Positions 34,078 to 42,610 of a DNA stretch of 64,000 bases are shown piece by piece (position 1 is the first letter of the stretch; every line of letters starts with the position of its first letter). Origin of the DNA: Chryseosolibacter sp964551035 (lineage in GTDB: Bacteria; Bacteroidota; Bacteroidia; Cytophagales; Cyclobacteriaceae); NCBI GenBank assembly GCA_964551035.1, contig CAZKBK010000003.1, forward strand, positions 62,001 through 126,000, read 5' to 3'. The notes under the pieces are model-generated. The model ran no database searches, was not told where the DNA came from, and worked only from the letters and a program-made list of their open reading frames with translations. Made by a program: the position numbers and the translations under genes.

Positions 34078-34902
34078 TCAGTATTCGAAAAGAATCGGGT
34101 TGAGTGGACTGTTGATGACCTCGCCTACTTCCGCGCCGGGGCACCAGGTATTCCAGTCCAGGATCTGATTTTTGTTCTCAGGCGCCTTTAGGATCATGTC
34201 GCGATCCATGTAAATGACGGTCATCACCTTTCGCGTCTGATCGGTCTTGTTGGCTCCAGCGCGATGAAAAACCCAGCCGGAATGGAAGCTGACTTCTCCC
34301 AGGTCAAATCCTTCAATCACGTGGCGGAAATCCGTCACCCTTAGCCGTTGTTGTATAATGGTTTCGCTGTCGTCGCTGATGGCCAGTTCACGGCCTTCGA
34401 CGATCTGGTGGCTTCCCGCGCTGAATTCGAGCGGTCCCATTTCGAGCGGCGTTTCCTGCAGCGGAACCCAGGCCGTCACGCTCTTATCCGTGGCGAGAGG
34501 CCAGTAATACTGGTCGGCATGCCAGGGCGTAATGCCTCCGCCTGCCTCTTTATAAAGCGCCTGGTCATGATACAGGCGGGCGCCATTGGCTTCCATCAGG
34601 TCGGCCGCAATCTTTGCGAGCCGCTTGCTGAAAACAAATCGGCGAATCTCCTCATCCTCCCGCCATAGGTTAAAAAGCTGAAGAAAAGCCTTGCCGTACG
34701 TGTCGCGCTGGTCCAGGTCCGACTTCACGGTATTCAGTTCCATTACCTTCGCGGTAATGCGCGCGTTAAAGTATTCGATCGTCGCCTGGTCGAACACGTG
34801 CTTCAGTTTGATGAACCTGTTCTCCTGGTAAAAATCGACCTGATCCCGCGAAAGCGGATAAGGCTTGTCCAGGAGGGTTAGTACACCGTCGGGTATCGCC
34901 AT
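34078..34902 (-). CDS. Phytanoyl-CoA dioxygenase (PhyH) family protein
   Basis: 274 residues. An Fe(II)/2-oxoglutarate-type jelly roll shows H128-x-D130 (TPWHADQYYW), AWVPLQETPLEMGPLEFSAGSH, and the distal His region HSGWVFHRAGANKT (H207/H213), with Arg further on for the co-substrate. Some PhyH relatives hydroxylate sugars or small metabolites. As first gene of the operon before an isomerase, sugar porter and two glycosidases, an oxidative step on the imported compound is inferred. A perfect -7 box (34926-34933) precedes it. Confidence 0.82.
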   Translation of the reverse strand: MAIPDGVLTLLDKPYPLSRDQVDFYQENRFIKLKHVFDQATIEYFNARITAKVMELNTVKSDLDQRDTYGKAFLQLFNLWREDEEIRRFVFSKRLAKIAADLMEANGARLYHDQALYKEAGGGITPWHADQYYWPLATDKSVTAWVPLQETPLEMGPLEFSAGSHQIVEGRELAISDDSETIIQQRLRVTDFRHVIEGFDLGEVSFHSGWVFHRAGANKTDQTRKVMTVIYMDRDMILKAPENKNQILDWNTWCPGAEVGEVINSPLNPILFEY

Positions 34903-34925
34903 AGGTTTGCTCGTTTATGCAACAA

Positions 34926-34933
34926 CAAACATA
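34926..34933 (-). promoter_or_regulatory. Candidate -7 box for the PhyH-led operon
   Basis: On the minus strand TATGTTTG is an exact TAnnTTTG match, 23 bases before the PhyH start codon. A TTTG at 34964-34961 is 27 bases away, longer than usual for a -33 element, which would fit activator-dependent expression. Confidence 0.45.
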
Positions 34934-34991
34934 GGCCCTCGGCGGCGGCACAGATTAATACAAAAAATGAAAATAATAACACTATATTGAC

Positions 34992-34999
34992 TACCTTTG
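34992..34999 (+). promoter_or_regulatory. Candidate -7 box for the AraC regulator
   Basis: TACCTTTG matches TAnnTTTG exactly, 36 bases before ATG 35036. It is back to back with the opposite box at 34926, in the 133-base divergent region. Confidence 0.45.
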
Positions 35000-35035
35000 G
35001 GTGTTCTCAGGCCGGCAACCGATAAGATAGGATAA

Positions 35036-35890
35036 ATGCGTGCGTCATTTGAAGATATTCCAAGCCGACAAGGCAATGCTTCATTCGTGGCCTACCACCG
35101 CACCGTTCCGCGATTTCCATTCAAGTGGCACTATCATCCCGAGTATGAATTAACACTTATCACACGCGGAAAGGGAAAACGCCTCGTAGGCGATAGCCAC
35201 GAAAATTTCGAAGAAGGTGACCTCGTCCTCATCGGGCCCAATGTCCCGCACACCTGGGTCAGTGATGACACGAGCACCGGGGGTTCCAGCGCGGTGGTCA
35301 TACAGTTCTCTCAACTGTTTATCGGCACTTTTCTTCAGCACCCCGAATTTCAGGGCGTCGCCAATCTTCTGGCTGCCGCCGCAAACGGACTGTTTTTTCC
35401 GCCCGCAAACGCAGGCATCGTTGCGGACATCGGTTTACTTCCCGGCCGGGACGCGGTTCACCGGATCACGAGCCTGCTGCATGTGCTTCAACAGCTTTCC
35501 GCTGCGCATTCCCTGAAACTGGCATCGCCGTACTTCAACGCCATCCGGGGAGAGGAAAACGAATACCGGATCAATACGGTTTGCGAACATATTCAACGAA
35601 ATTTCCGCGAACCGATGCCCCTGCGGGAAACAGCCGCACTGATCGGACTGTCCGACGCCGCGTTCTGCAAGTTCTTTAAGCGCATTACGGGAAAGACTTT
35701 TTCGCAATATGTGAATGAAACCAGGATAGGACACGCCTGCCTGTCATTGTCAGAAACCGACAAGCCCATCGCCGACATCGCCTTCAACTGCGGATTCGAA
35801 AGCCTGACCTATTTCAATCGCGTGTTTCTAAAAATGAAAGGGATGACGCCACGCGCTTTCCGGCGAAGCGCCATCCAGTACGAACGATAG
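35036..35890 (+). CDS. AraC-family transcription activator
   Basis: 284 residues. An N-terminal cupin-type sensing domain (about 25-110; FKWHYHPEYELTLITRGKGKRLVG, GPNVPHTWVS) is followed by a C-terminal double helix-turn-helix (about 185-280; INTVCEHIQRNFREPMPLRETAALIGLSD, FCKFFKRITGKTFSQYVNETRI, IADIAFNCGFESLTYFNRVFLKMKGMTP). It is divergent from the PhyH/isomerase/porter/GH operon and very probably controls it in response to a sugar bound by the cupin. Confidence 0.9.
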   Translation: MRASFEDIPSRQGNASFVAYHRTVPRFPFKWHYHPEYELTLITRGKGKRLVGDSHENFEEGDLVLIGPNVPHTWVSDDTSTGGSSAVVIQFSQLFIGTFLQHPEFQGVANLLAAAANGLFFPPANAGIVADIGLLPGRDAVHRITSLLHVLQQLSAAHSLKLASPYFNAIRGEENEYRINTVCEHIQRNFREPMPLRETAALIGLSDAAFCKFFKRITGKTFSQYVNETRIGHACLSLSETDKPIADIAFNCGFESLTYFNRVFLKMKGMTPRAFRRSAIQYER

Positions 35891-35892
35891 CC

Positions 35893-36909
35893 CTATTCGA
35901 CAGGGATGGCTGAAATTGCCTCCGCCATCAGTTCATGAACCCGTTGGATTTCGGCGGCGTCCCCGGGCAATCCTATGAAGTTGTGAATTTGGTGAGGAAA
36001 ACATTTTATCGATGTCCTGACACCCGCAGCTTCAAGTTTCTTGCCATAGGCAATTCCTTCATCACGGAAGATGTCGAATTCCGTGGTTATGATGAGCGTT
36101 TGAGGAAGTCCCGACAGGTCTTGTTCATAGATCGGCCAGATCCGCGGGTTATTGTGGTACCACTCGGGCTTGTCAAGATATTGCTCGAGTGCAAACAACG
36201 CCTCGTCCCTCGAAAAAAAATACCCGGTTGCATATTCGTCCTGCGATGGATAATAACTGATCATGGGATTGTCCACAACGGGGCATACCATGAACACCGA
36301 TTTGATCGGCGAAAGCTTGTCCTCGCGTTTTGCGCGATGCGCGGTCAGGGCAGCGAGTGTTGCGCCTCCGCCGGACCCGTTAAGGATCACCGTTGAGGGG
36401 TCACCTCCATATTCGCCCGCATGTTCGAGAACCCACAGATAGGCTTGCCACGCGTCATCCGCCGCGGCGGGAAATTTGTGCTCCGGCGCAACCCTATAGT
36501 CGACGTCAAACACCACGGCATTGAAGCGCCTTGACAAACGCATTGCCTCATATTCCATCCATGGCTGCAAGGGAAGTATAAATTCACCGGGGTGAAAGTT
36601 AATGATCACCGGGAGGTCCTTTCCGCCGGATGCGTTCACAACATTCATCCTGATTTTTTGCGCGCCAATTTGCACACGGGTAACGCTGTCATCGTGCAGC
36701 CTGGTGTAGTGTGAAGGCCCGCCCTTCCGGATTGTTTCTACCGACGTTTTGGCCAACTCCCCCATGGTTTTGCCCGACCCGGATTTTTTCATAAATTCTG
36801 CGACGCGTTCATCGAGTATGCCGGTTGAACAGGTTTGTGACCATGAGGGCGAAGACAGCAAAAGCAGCGCGGGAAAGAAAAAACGCTTGAGGGCCACGGA
36901 GAGATTCAT
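35893..36909 (-). CDS. Exported alpha/beta hydrolase, hormone-sensitive-lipase/Aes type
   Basis: 338 residues with a signal peptide (about 1-24). The esterase/lipase fold shows INFHPGEFILPL where HGGG normally forms the oxyanion hole, VDYRVAPEHKFPAAADDAWQAYLW (family signature), nucleophile elbow ILNGSGGGATL, Asp in TTEFDIFRDEG and His in PHQIHNF. So the fold and triad are present but the oxyanion loop and the first elbow Gly (Asn) deviate. The substrate is unknown. Convergent with the AraC gene, ending three bases from it. Confidence 0.82.
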   Translation of the reverse strand: MNLSVALKRFFFPALLLLSSPSWSQTCSTGILDERVAEFMKKSGSGKTMGELAKTSVETIRKGGPSHYTRLHDDSVTRVQIGAQKIRMNVVNASGGKDLPVIINFHPGEFILPLQPWMEYEAMRLSRRFNAVVFDVDYRVAPEHKFPAAADDAWQAYLWVLEHAGEYGGDPSTVILNGSGGGATLAALTAHRAKREDKLSPIKSVFMVCPVVDNPMISYYPSQDEYATGYFFSRDEALFALEQYLDKPEWYHNNPRIWPIYEQDLSGLPQTLIITTEFDIFRDEGIAYGKKLEAAGVRTSIKCFPHQIHNFIGLPGDAAEIQRVHELMAEAISAIPVE

Positions 36910-36917
36910 AAGTCGGG

Positions 36918-36925
36918 TAGGTTTG
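36918..36925 (+). promoter_or_regulatory. Candidate -7 box for rpiA
   Basis: TAGGTTTG matches TAnnTTTG exactly, 71 bases upstream of the rpiA start; nothing closer fits as well. Confidence 0.3.
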
Positions 36926-36996
36926 GTCGAACGTTAAGTTAGTATAATTGAATCATAAACAAAACGGTGCTGATCCGGACGTTAAATCGCGCAGCT

Positions 36997-37665
36997 ATGC
37001 CAAATGCCAAACAAATTGCAGCCGAAAAAGCCGTTGAAGAAATCAGGGAGGGGATGGTCATCGGCCTGGGCACCGGGTCCACATCCGCATTTGCGATTGC
37101 CAGGATCGGGGAGCGCGTCCGGGCGGGGCTTGGTATTGAAGCCGTTTGCACGTCACGGCAAACGGAGCGGCTGGCACGCGACGCTGGCATTCCCATCCGT
37201 CCTTTCGACACCATTCGACAGATTGACCTTTCCATCGACGGCGCCGACCAGGTGGACCGGTACCGGAATCTTATCAAGGGTGGCGGCGGTTCGCTGTTGA
37301 GGGAAAAGATCGTTGAACACAACAGCAATGCTTTTTACGTCGTAGTGGACGAATCGAAGCTGGTCGATACGTTCGAGGGATTCCCCCTGCCGGTAGAGGT
37401 CATTCCCTTTGCCGCCACACTGACGCTGGCACAGATCCGCAAACTTCATTGTACACCGCGCATTCGTCAAACGGGCGCCGGGGTATTTACCACCGACAAC
37501 GGCAACCTTATCGCCGATTGTGAATTCGGGCCGATTAACGATCCCCGGGATCTTCATCGGCGGCTGAAGGAGGTTCCCGGCGTTGTTGAAACCGGGCTGT
37601 TCATGCATGAACTTGTCACGAAGGTATTTGTCGGATATTCATCCGGCCGCGTGGAGACCATCTGA
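36997..37665 (+). CDS. rpiA: Ribose-5-phosphate isomerase A
   Basis: 222 residues. GLGTGSTSAFAI, the catalytic DGADQVD, KGGGGSLLREKIVE and the C-terminal ETGLFMHELVTKVFVG are the RpiA signatures. It interconverts ribose-5-phosphate and ribulose-5-phosphate in the pentose phosphate pathway. The frame extends to 36967, but ATG 36997 fits the family start. A terminator follows at 37676. It stands alone and looks housekeeping. Confidence 0.93.
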   Translation: MPNAKQIAAEKAVEEIREGMVIGLGTGSTSAFAIARIGERVRAGLGIEAVCTSRQTERLARDAGIPIRPFDTIRQIDLSIDGADQVDRYRNLIKGGGGSLLREKIVEHNSNAFYVVVDESKLVDTFEGFPLPVEVIPFAATLTLAQIRKLHCTPRIRQTGAGVFTTDNGNLIADCEFGPINDPRDLHRRLKEVPGVVETGLFMHELVTKVFVGYSSGRVETI

Positions 37666-37675
37666 CCAAGGCCAC

Positions 37676-37695
37676 GAGCGTGGGCGCTCTTTTTT
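37676..37695 (+). terminator. Rho-independent terminator after rpiA
   Basis: A short stem (GAGCG / CGCTC) with a four-base loop is followed by six or more T, 10 bases past the rpiA stop. Confidence 0.65.
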
Positions 37696-37882
37696 ACACT
37701 AATCGCCGAAATCTTCGTTCGCAACGGGCGGCTATTACGCAATGGACGGAGGTTATCTTGCACAAGAAGCAAAGGAAAAATTTTTGTAAAACATAGTTGT
37801 CGTTCTCTGCAACCAATCGTCCGACGCGGATGTTTAATGCAGTGAATGGCTATTCATTCATTCCGGCAAAAAAGATACAGCT

Positions 37883-40639
37883 ATGGCCCATCACGATGTA
37901 CTCGGAATCAGGAAGCAACTCGACGCAAACGACAAAGCGCTCGGATACTATAGCCTCCGCACCCTTCAGGAAAAGGGTCACGCTGTGGACCGGCTGCCCT
38001 TCTGTATCCGCATCCTGCTGGAAAACGTACTTAGGAATTTCGACGATTACATCATTACCCGAGACCACATCGATACCATTCTCGGTTGGAAGCCCACCCC
38101 CGCCGAAAGGGAAATACCGTTCATGCCCGCGCGCGTTCTGATGCAGGATTTCACGGGCGTGCCGGCGATTGTCGACATCGCATCACTCCGCGAGGAAATG
38201 TCGCGAAAGGGAAAAGACCCCGCGCAAATCAATCCCCTCATTCCGGTAGACCTCGTCGTGGATCATTCCGTGCAGGTGGATTACTACGGCAATGCGGAAG
38301 CTTACCGGCTCAACGTTGACAAAGAATACGAACGCAACAATGAACGGTACCGGTTCCTGAAGTGGGCGCAGGGGGCGTTCAATAACTTCTCCGTAGTACC
38401 TCCGGGCATGGGCATTTGTCACCAGGTGAACCTGGAGTATTTTTCGAGGTGCGTCATCGAGCGCGACGGCATGGCCTTTCCCGACACCCTTGTTGGCACG
38501 GACTCCCATACCCCCATGGTCAACGGCCTGGGCATCGTCGCATACGGCGTTGGCGGTATCGAGGCAGAGGCGGCCATGTTGGGTCAACCTCAGTTCTTCA
38601 CGATGCCCGAGGTGATCGGGCTTCGCCTAACGGGACGGTTACCTGTTGGGAGCACGGCCACGGACCTTGTACTCACCATTACCGAGTTGCTCCGTCGTAC
38701 CCGCGTGGTGGGCAAGTTCGTAGAAGTATTCGGCCCGGGGCTCGATTCGCTTTCCGTGCCAGACCGGGCAACGATCGGAAACATGTCACCGGAATTCGGA
38801 TGCACCATCACCTACTTCCCCATTGATCATAAGACCCTTGAGTACCTGCGACGCACAAATCGTCCTGCGGAGGTAATCGAGCTCACCGAGCGGTATACGA
38901 AGGAGAACATGCTTTGGCGCGAGAATGAAGACCGCATCCATTACAGCAAGGTCGTGGAACTCGACCTGTCCACGGTCGAGCCGGCGATTTCCGGGCCGAG
39001 TCGTCCGCAAGACAAGATCACCCTGCGGAAGGCTAAACAGGCGATTCGCGAAGTGATTGAAAAAAATTTCAACCGCCGCTATATCATGTTCACGGACCGC
39101 CCGCTGAACCGGTGGAGCGGAGAAGGGGGTAATGTCGCACCTTCGCAGGTGGCGGAAGTTCCGCACAGTGATCTCCGCACTGTCGAAGTGGAGATAAGCG
39201 GCGAAAAATTCGGGGTCAGTGACGGGGCAGTCGTGATCGCCGCGATCACAAGTTGCACCAATACGTCCAATCCCGATGTGATGATCGGGGCTGGCCTGGT
39301 CGCGAAAAAGGCGCTTGAGAAAGGAGTGAACGTAAAGCCATGGGTGAAGACCAGTCTTGCGCCCGGTTCGAAAGTGGTGACCGATTACCTCACTGAGTCG
39401 GGTCTGCTCCCCAAACTTGAGGAAATGAAATTTCACGTGGTAGGCTACGGCTGTACTTCCTGCATCGGCAACAGCGGTCCCCTTCCCGATCCTGTCGCGC
39501 GGGCCGTGCAGGAACACGACCTGATCGTGGCGGCAGCGCTGTCGAGCAACCGCAACTTCGAAGCGCGCATTCACCCACAGGTAAAAATGAATTTTCTCAT
39601 GTCGCCGTTGCTGGTCGTCGCTTACGCCATTGCGGGGCGAATGGATATCGATATGGCGAACGAACCCCTTGCGTATAGCGATGCCGGTGCACCCGTGTTT
39701 CTACGCGACATCTGGCCGACGGAGGAGGAGATCCAGTCCGTCGTCAGCCAGGTGGTGAAAAAAGAGTACTTCAAAAAGAATTACGCGGAGATCTTCGAGG
39801 GCAATGATCAGTGGAGGGCGCTTGACGCCCCTACGGCCAAGTCGTATGCGTGGAACCCCAACTCTACTTATGTGAAGGAAGCGCCGTTCTTCATCAATTT
39901 GCCGGATGCGCCTTCGCCCATCGAAACGATAACCGGCGCGCGGGTCTTGCTCGCCCTCGGCGATTCGGTCACGACGGACCACATATCACCGGCGGGAACG
40001 ATCGGCTCACAGTCACCCGCGGGGAAATACCTCGTCGCGCACGACCTCACCCCTGACATGTTCAACTCTTACGGTTCACGTCGGGGCAACGACGAGGTGA
40101 TGGTGCGCGGAACGTTCGCCAACATCCGCATTAAGAACAAACTCGCTTCCCGCGAAGGGGGCTTCACGACGCACTTTCCGTCGGGAGAGGAGTTGACGGT
40201 GTACGATGCCGCGGTGCGGTACAGGGAAACGAAGACGCCCCTGATCGTTCTCGCGGGCAAAGAATATGGAAGCGGTTCGTCGCGCGATTGGGCCGCGAAG
40301 GGAACCTACCTTCTCGGCGTAAGGGCAGTCATCGCGGAAAGCTATGAACGCATTCACCGGAGCAATCTCGTCGGCATGGGTGTTTTACCCCTACAATTCA
40401 TGGAGGGTGAAAGTTATACCTCATTAGGGCTGACGGGCAAGGAGACGTTCAGCATAGCCGACCTCGATGATAAGGTGGCACCCTTTCAACATCTCTTTGT
40501 ATCTGCCGACGCCGGAAAAGATCGGATTATCAACTTTCAGGTCATCTGCAGGCTCGACAGCAAGGTGGAAATTGATTATTACAGGAACAATGGGATTCTG
40601 CAATATGTCTTGCGCCAGTTCCTGACACGTGGGAAATGA
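37883..40639 (+). CDS. acnA: Aconitate hydratase (AcnA type)
   Basis: 918 residues. It interconverts citrate and isocitrate in the TCA cycle via a [4Fe-4S] cluster, held by Cys in AAITSCTNTSNP and in GYGCTSCIGNSGPL. VGTDSHTPMVNGLGIVAYGVGGIEAEAAMLGQ, the swivel-domain SYGSRRGNDEVM and KEYGSGSSRDWAAKG are clear. Length is that of IRP/AcnA-type enzymes, not AcnB. A DUF983 gene follows 12 bases downstream. Confidence 0.95.
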   Translation: MAHHDVLGIRKQLDANDKALGYYSLRTLQEKGHAVDRLPFCIRILLENVLRNFDDYIITRDHIDTILGWKPTPAEREIPFMPARVLMQDFTGVPAIVDIASLREEMSRKGKDPAQINPLIPVDLVVDHSVQVDYYGNAEAYRLNVDKEYERNNERYRFLKWAQGAFNNFSVVPPGMGICHQVNLEYFSRCVIERDGMAFPDTLVGTDSHTPMVNGLGIVAYGVGGIEAEAAMLGQPQFFTMPEVIGLRLTGRLPVGSTATDLVLTITELLRRTRVVGKFVEVFGPGLDSLSVPDRATIGNMSPEFGCTITYFPIDHKTLEYLRRTNRPAEVIELTERYTKENMLWRENEDRIHYSKVVELDLSTVEPAISGPSRPQDKITLRKAKQAIREVIEKNFNRRYIMFTDRPLNRWSGEGGNVAPSQVAEVPHSDLRTVEVEISGEKFGVSDGAVVIAAITSCTNTSNPDVMIGAGLVAKKALEKGVNVKPWVKTSLAPGSKVVTDYLTESGLLPKLEEMKFHVVGYGCTSCIGNSGPLPDPVARAVQEHDLIVAAALSSNRNFEARIHPQVKMNFLMSPLLVVAYAIAGRMDIDMANEPLAYSDAGAPVFLRDIWPTEEEIQSVVSQVVKKEYFKKNYAEIFEGNDQWRALDAPTAKSYAWNPNSTYVKEAPFFINLPDAPSPIETITGARVLLALGDSVTTDHISPAGTIGSQSPAGKYLVAHDLTPDMFNSYGSRRGNDEVMVRGTFANIRIKNKLASREGGFTTHFPSGEELTVYDAAVRYRETKTPLIVLAGKEYGSGSSRDWAAKGTYLLGVRAVIAESYERIHRSNLVGMGVLPLQFMEGESYTSLGLTGKETFSIADLDDKVAPFQHLFVSADAGKDRIINFQVICRLDSKVEIDYYRNNGILQYVLRQFLTRGK

Positions 40640-40651
40640 AATCAAACGGTC

Positions 40652-41047
40652 TTGGAAAAGGAAAAGTCGTTATTCGGTAGTATTCTCGCGACGCGATGTC
40701 CGCGATGCAGGCGGGGGAGGCTCTTTCGTTTCCCCGCTTACAGTCGGCGGTTTATGGACATGCCCGACCACTGCCCGGTATGTGATCTGCCCTATTTGCC
40801 CGAACCGGGTTTTTATCTCGGCGCGGCCTACATCAGCTATTTGATCAATGCGCTGCTCCTGGCAGGTGTGGCATTGGGTCTCTACTATGCTAAAGGAGGA
40901 ATTAGTTGGGGCATGGCCATCCTGGCCACCATTGTCATCGTTATCGGTTTTCTTCCGGTGACGTTACGCTTTTCAAAATCCCTTTGGATTCATCTCGTTG
41001 TACGTTATCGCGGTAAAGACAGATTTGATAAGAGAACCTACATATAG
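40652..41047 (+). CDS. DUF983 membrane protein with zinc knuckles
   Basis: 131 residues. Two Cys pairs (ATRCPRCRRGRLF and DHCPVCDLPY) likely bind zinc; then GFYLGAAYISYLINALLLAGVALGLYY begins two transmembrane helices, and LRFSKSLWIHLVVRYR closes the family pattern. DUF983 is unassigned. The only possible start in this frame is TTG at 40652: a stop (TGA) lies just upstream and the next Met is far inside. It lies 12 bases after acnA and is probably co-transcribed. Confidence 0.8.
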   Translation: MEKEKSLFGSILATRCPRCRRGRLFRFPAYSRRFMDMPDHCPVCDLPYLPEPGFYLGAAYISYLINALLLAGVALGLYYAKGGISWGMAILATIVIVIGFLPVTLRFSKSLWIHLVVRYRGKDRFDKRTYI

Positions 41048-41136
41048 TCGCTGCCGATGTCCTTCAGCGGCTTCGGTATTTTGCCCGAAGGGCTGGTAAA
41101 CAATTTATACAACGATAGAAAGATCTAAAAACGAAA

Positions 41137-42537
41137 ATGACCATTATGGATTCGGAAATAAAAAAAAGGGTAGTTGTCGTGGGCGGTGGCTTCGCGGGGT
41201 TGCACGTTCTCAAGGGAATGGCGAATGACCCGCGCTTCCAGGTTACGTTGGTTGATCGAGACAATTATCATCATTTCACACCGCTGCTCTACCAGGTGGC
41301 GATGGCCTTTATTGAACCGGCGAACATCTCCTATCCCTTCCGGCGGCTATTTCAGGAACGGTGGAATCTTCGGTTCCACATGGGATGTCTGGTTCGCGTA
41401 GACCTCGAAAAGAACGAGGTCGTGACGGATACGGGCAACCTGCCTTACGACTACCTTGTGCTGGCCCTCGGTACCGAGAGCAACTACTTCGGCATGGACA
41501 ACGTGAAAAAGAATTCCTGGCCGCTGAAGACCATTAGCGACGCGACGAATCTCCGAAACCACCTGCTCCTGAACATGGAGCGCGCGGTCAAGACGACGGA
41601 CCGGGACGAAAGGAGGAAACTACTCAACGTTGTGATTGCAGGAGGGGGCCCTTCGGGTGTCGAAGTAGCCGGGATGCTGGCGGAAATGGCTCACCACATT
41701 GCGCCGAAGGAATATCCTGAAATCACGGTGGTCAACATTCCGATTTACCTGGTCGAAGCCTCACCGACCCTGCTCGGTCCCATGAGCGAAAAATCCCAGA
41801 AAGAAGCGACACGGGTGTTGCGCGAGCTGGGCGTCAATATCAAACTCAATGTAGCCGTGAAAGACTACGTCGATGAAACCGTCATCCTTTCCAATGGACG
41901 CAAGATACCGACAGCCGCATTGATTTGGACTTCCGGCGTGATTGGCAAGGAAGTACCAGGCCTGCCCGCCGACGTAATCGGACGCGGCCGGCGCATCATG
42001 GTTGACGAATTCAATAAGGTACAGGGAACCTCGAACGTTTTTGCGATAGGAGACATTTGCCTGCAGACGACTGACCACGCATTCCCCCAGGGGCATCCCC
42101 AACTCGCTCAGGTGGCGATTCAACAGGGTCGCAACGTCGCCTACAATTTCAAACGCGGGCACCAGGGCAAGGCGTTGAAACCGTTCCGTTATGACGACAA
42201 GGGCAGCATGGCGATAATTTCAAAATACAAAGCTGTTGCTGATCTCCCACGAACATTTCTCAAGGGATTTACCGCCTGGTTCATATGGCTGTTTGTGCAC
42301 CTCGTCCCGCTCACCAGTTTCCGAAGCAAGTTCGAGCTGGCGATGAGTTGGCTGTGGTCGTTTATCACCAATGACCCGACGCTGCGGCTCATTATACGGC
42401 CAGAAGAGCCACTCTCCCTCCCAGACGATGAACGTACATTGCACGACCGGCAGAAGGCGCCTGTACCGCGACGGGATGATCATTCTGCCCAACGCGCCGC
42501 GGAACGGGCGCGGGGATACCGGCGCGTGAAACCCTAG
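41137..42537 (+). CDS. ndh: Type II NADH dehydrogenase (Ndh-type)
   Basis: 466 residues. It transfers electrons from NADH to quinone without proton pumping. The FAD dinucleotide fold VVVVGGGFAGLHVLKGM (about 12-28), DRDNYHHFTPLLYQVA, the NADH fold VVIAGGGPSGVEVAGMLAEM and the FAD-contacting FAIGDICLQTTD are seen, and a C-terminal amphipathic helix with membrane contact (FTAWFIWLFVHLVPLTSFRSKFE). The last 45 residues are charged and poorly conserved. ATG 41137 or 41149 could both start. Confidence 0.92.
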   Translation: MTIMDSEIKKRVVVVGGGFAGLHVLKGMANDPRFQVTLVDRDNYHHFTPLLYQVAMAFIEPANISYPFRRLFQERWNLRFHMGCLVRVDLEKNEVVTDTGNLPYDYLVLALGTESNYFGMDNVKKNSWPLKTISDATNLRNHLLLNMERAVKTTDRDERRKLLNVVIAGGGPSGVEVAGMLAEMAHHIAPKEYPEITVVNIPIYLVEASPTLLGPMSEKSQKEATRVLRELGVNIKLNVAVKDYVDETVILSNGRKIPTAALIWTSGVIGKEVPGLPADVIGRGRRIMVDEFNKVQGTSNVFAIGDICLQTTDHAFPQGHPQLAQVAIQQGRNVAYNFKRGHQGKALKPFRYDDKGSMAIISKYKAVADLPRTFLKGFTAWFIWLFVHLVPLTSFRSKFELAMSWLWSFITNDPTLRLIIRPEEPLSLPDDERTLHDRQKAPVPRRDDHSAQRAAERARGYRRVKP

Positions 42538-42610
42538 CCAAAGGTCCGTTACCATCAGCGAACAGAGGTGCGCACATGAATTGCTTCTCATCCGGGGCAA
42601 ACGTATTTGA

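Noticed and set aside
38786..39574. 262-codon minus-strand frame inside acnA
   Set aside because: Antisense shadow of a well-conserved aconitase.
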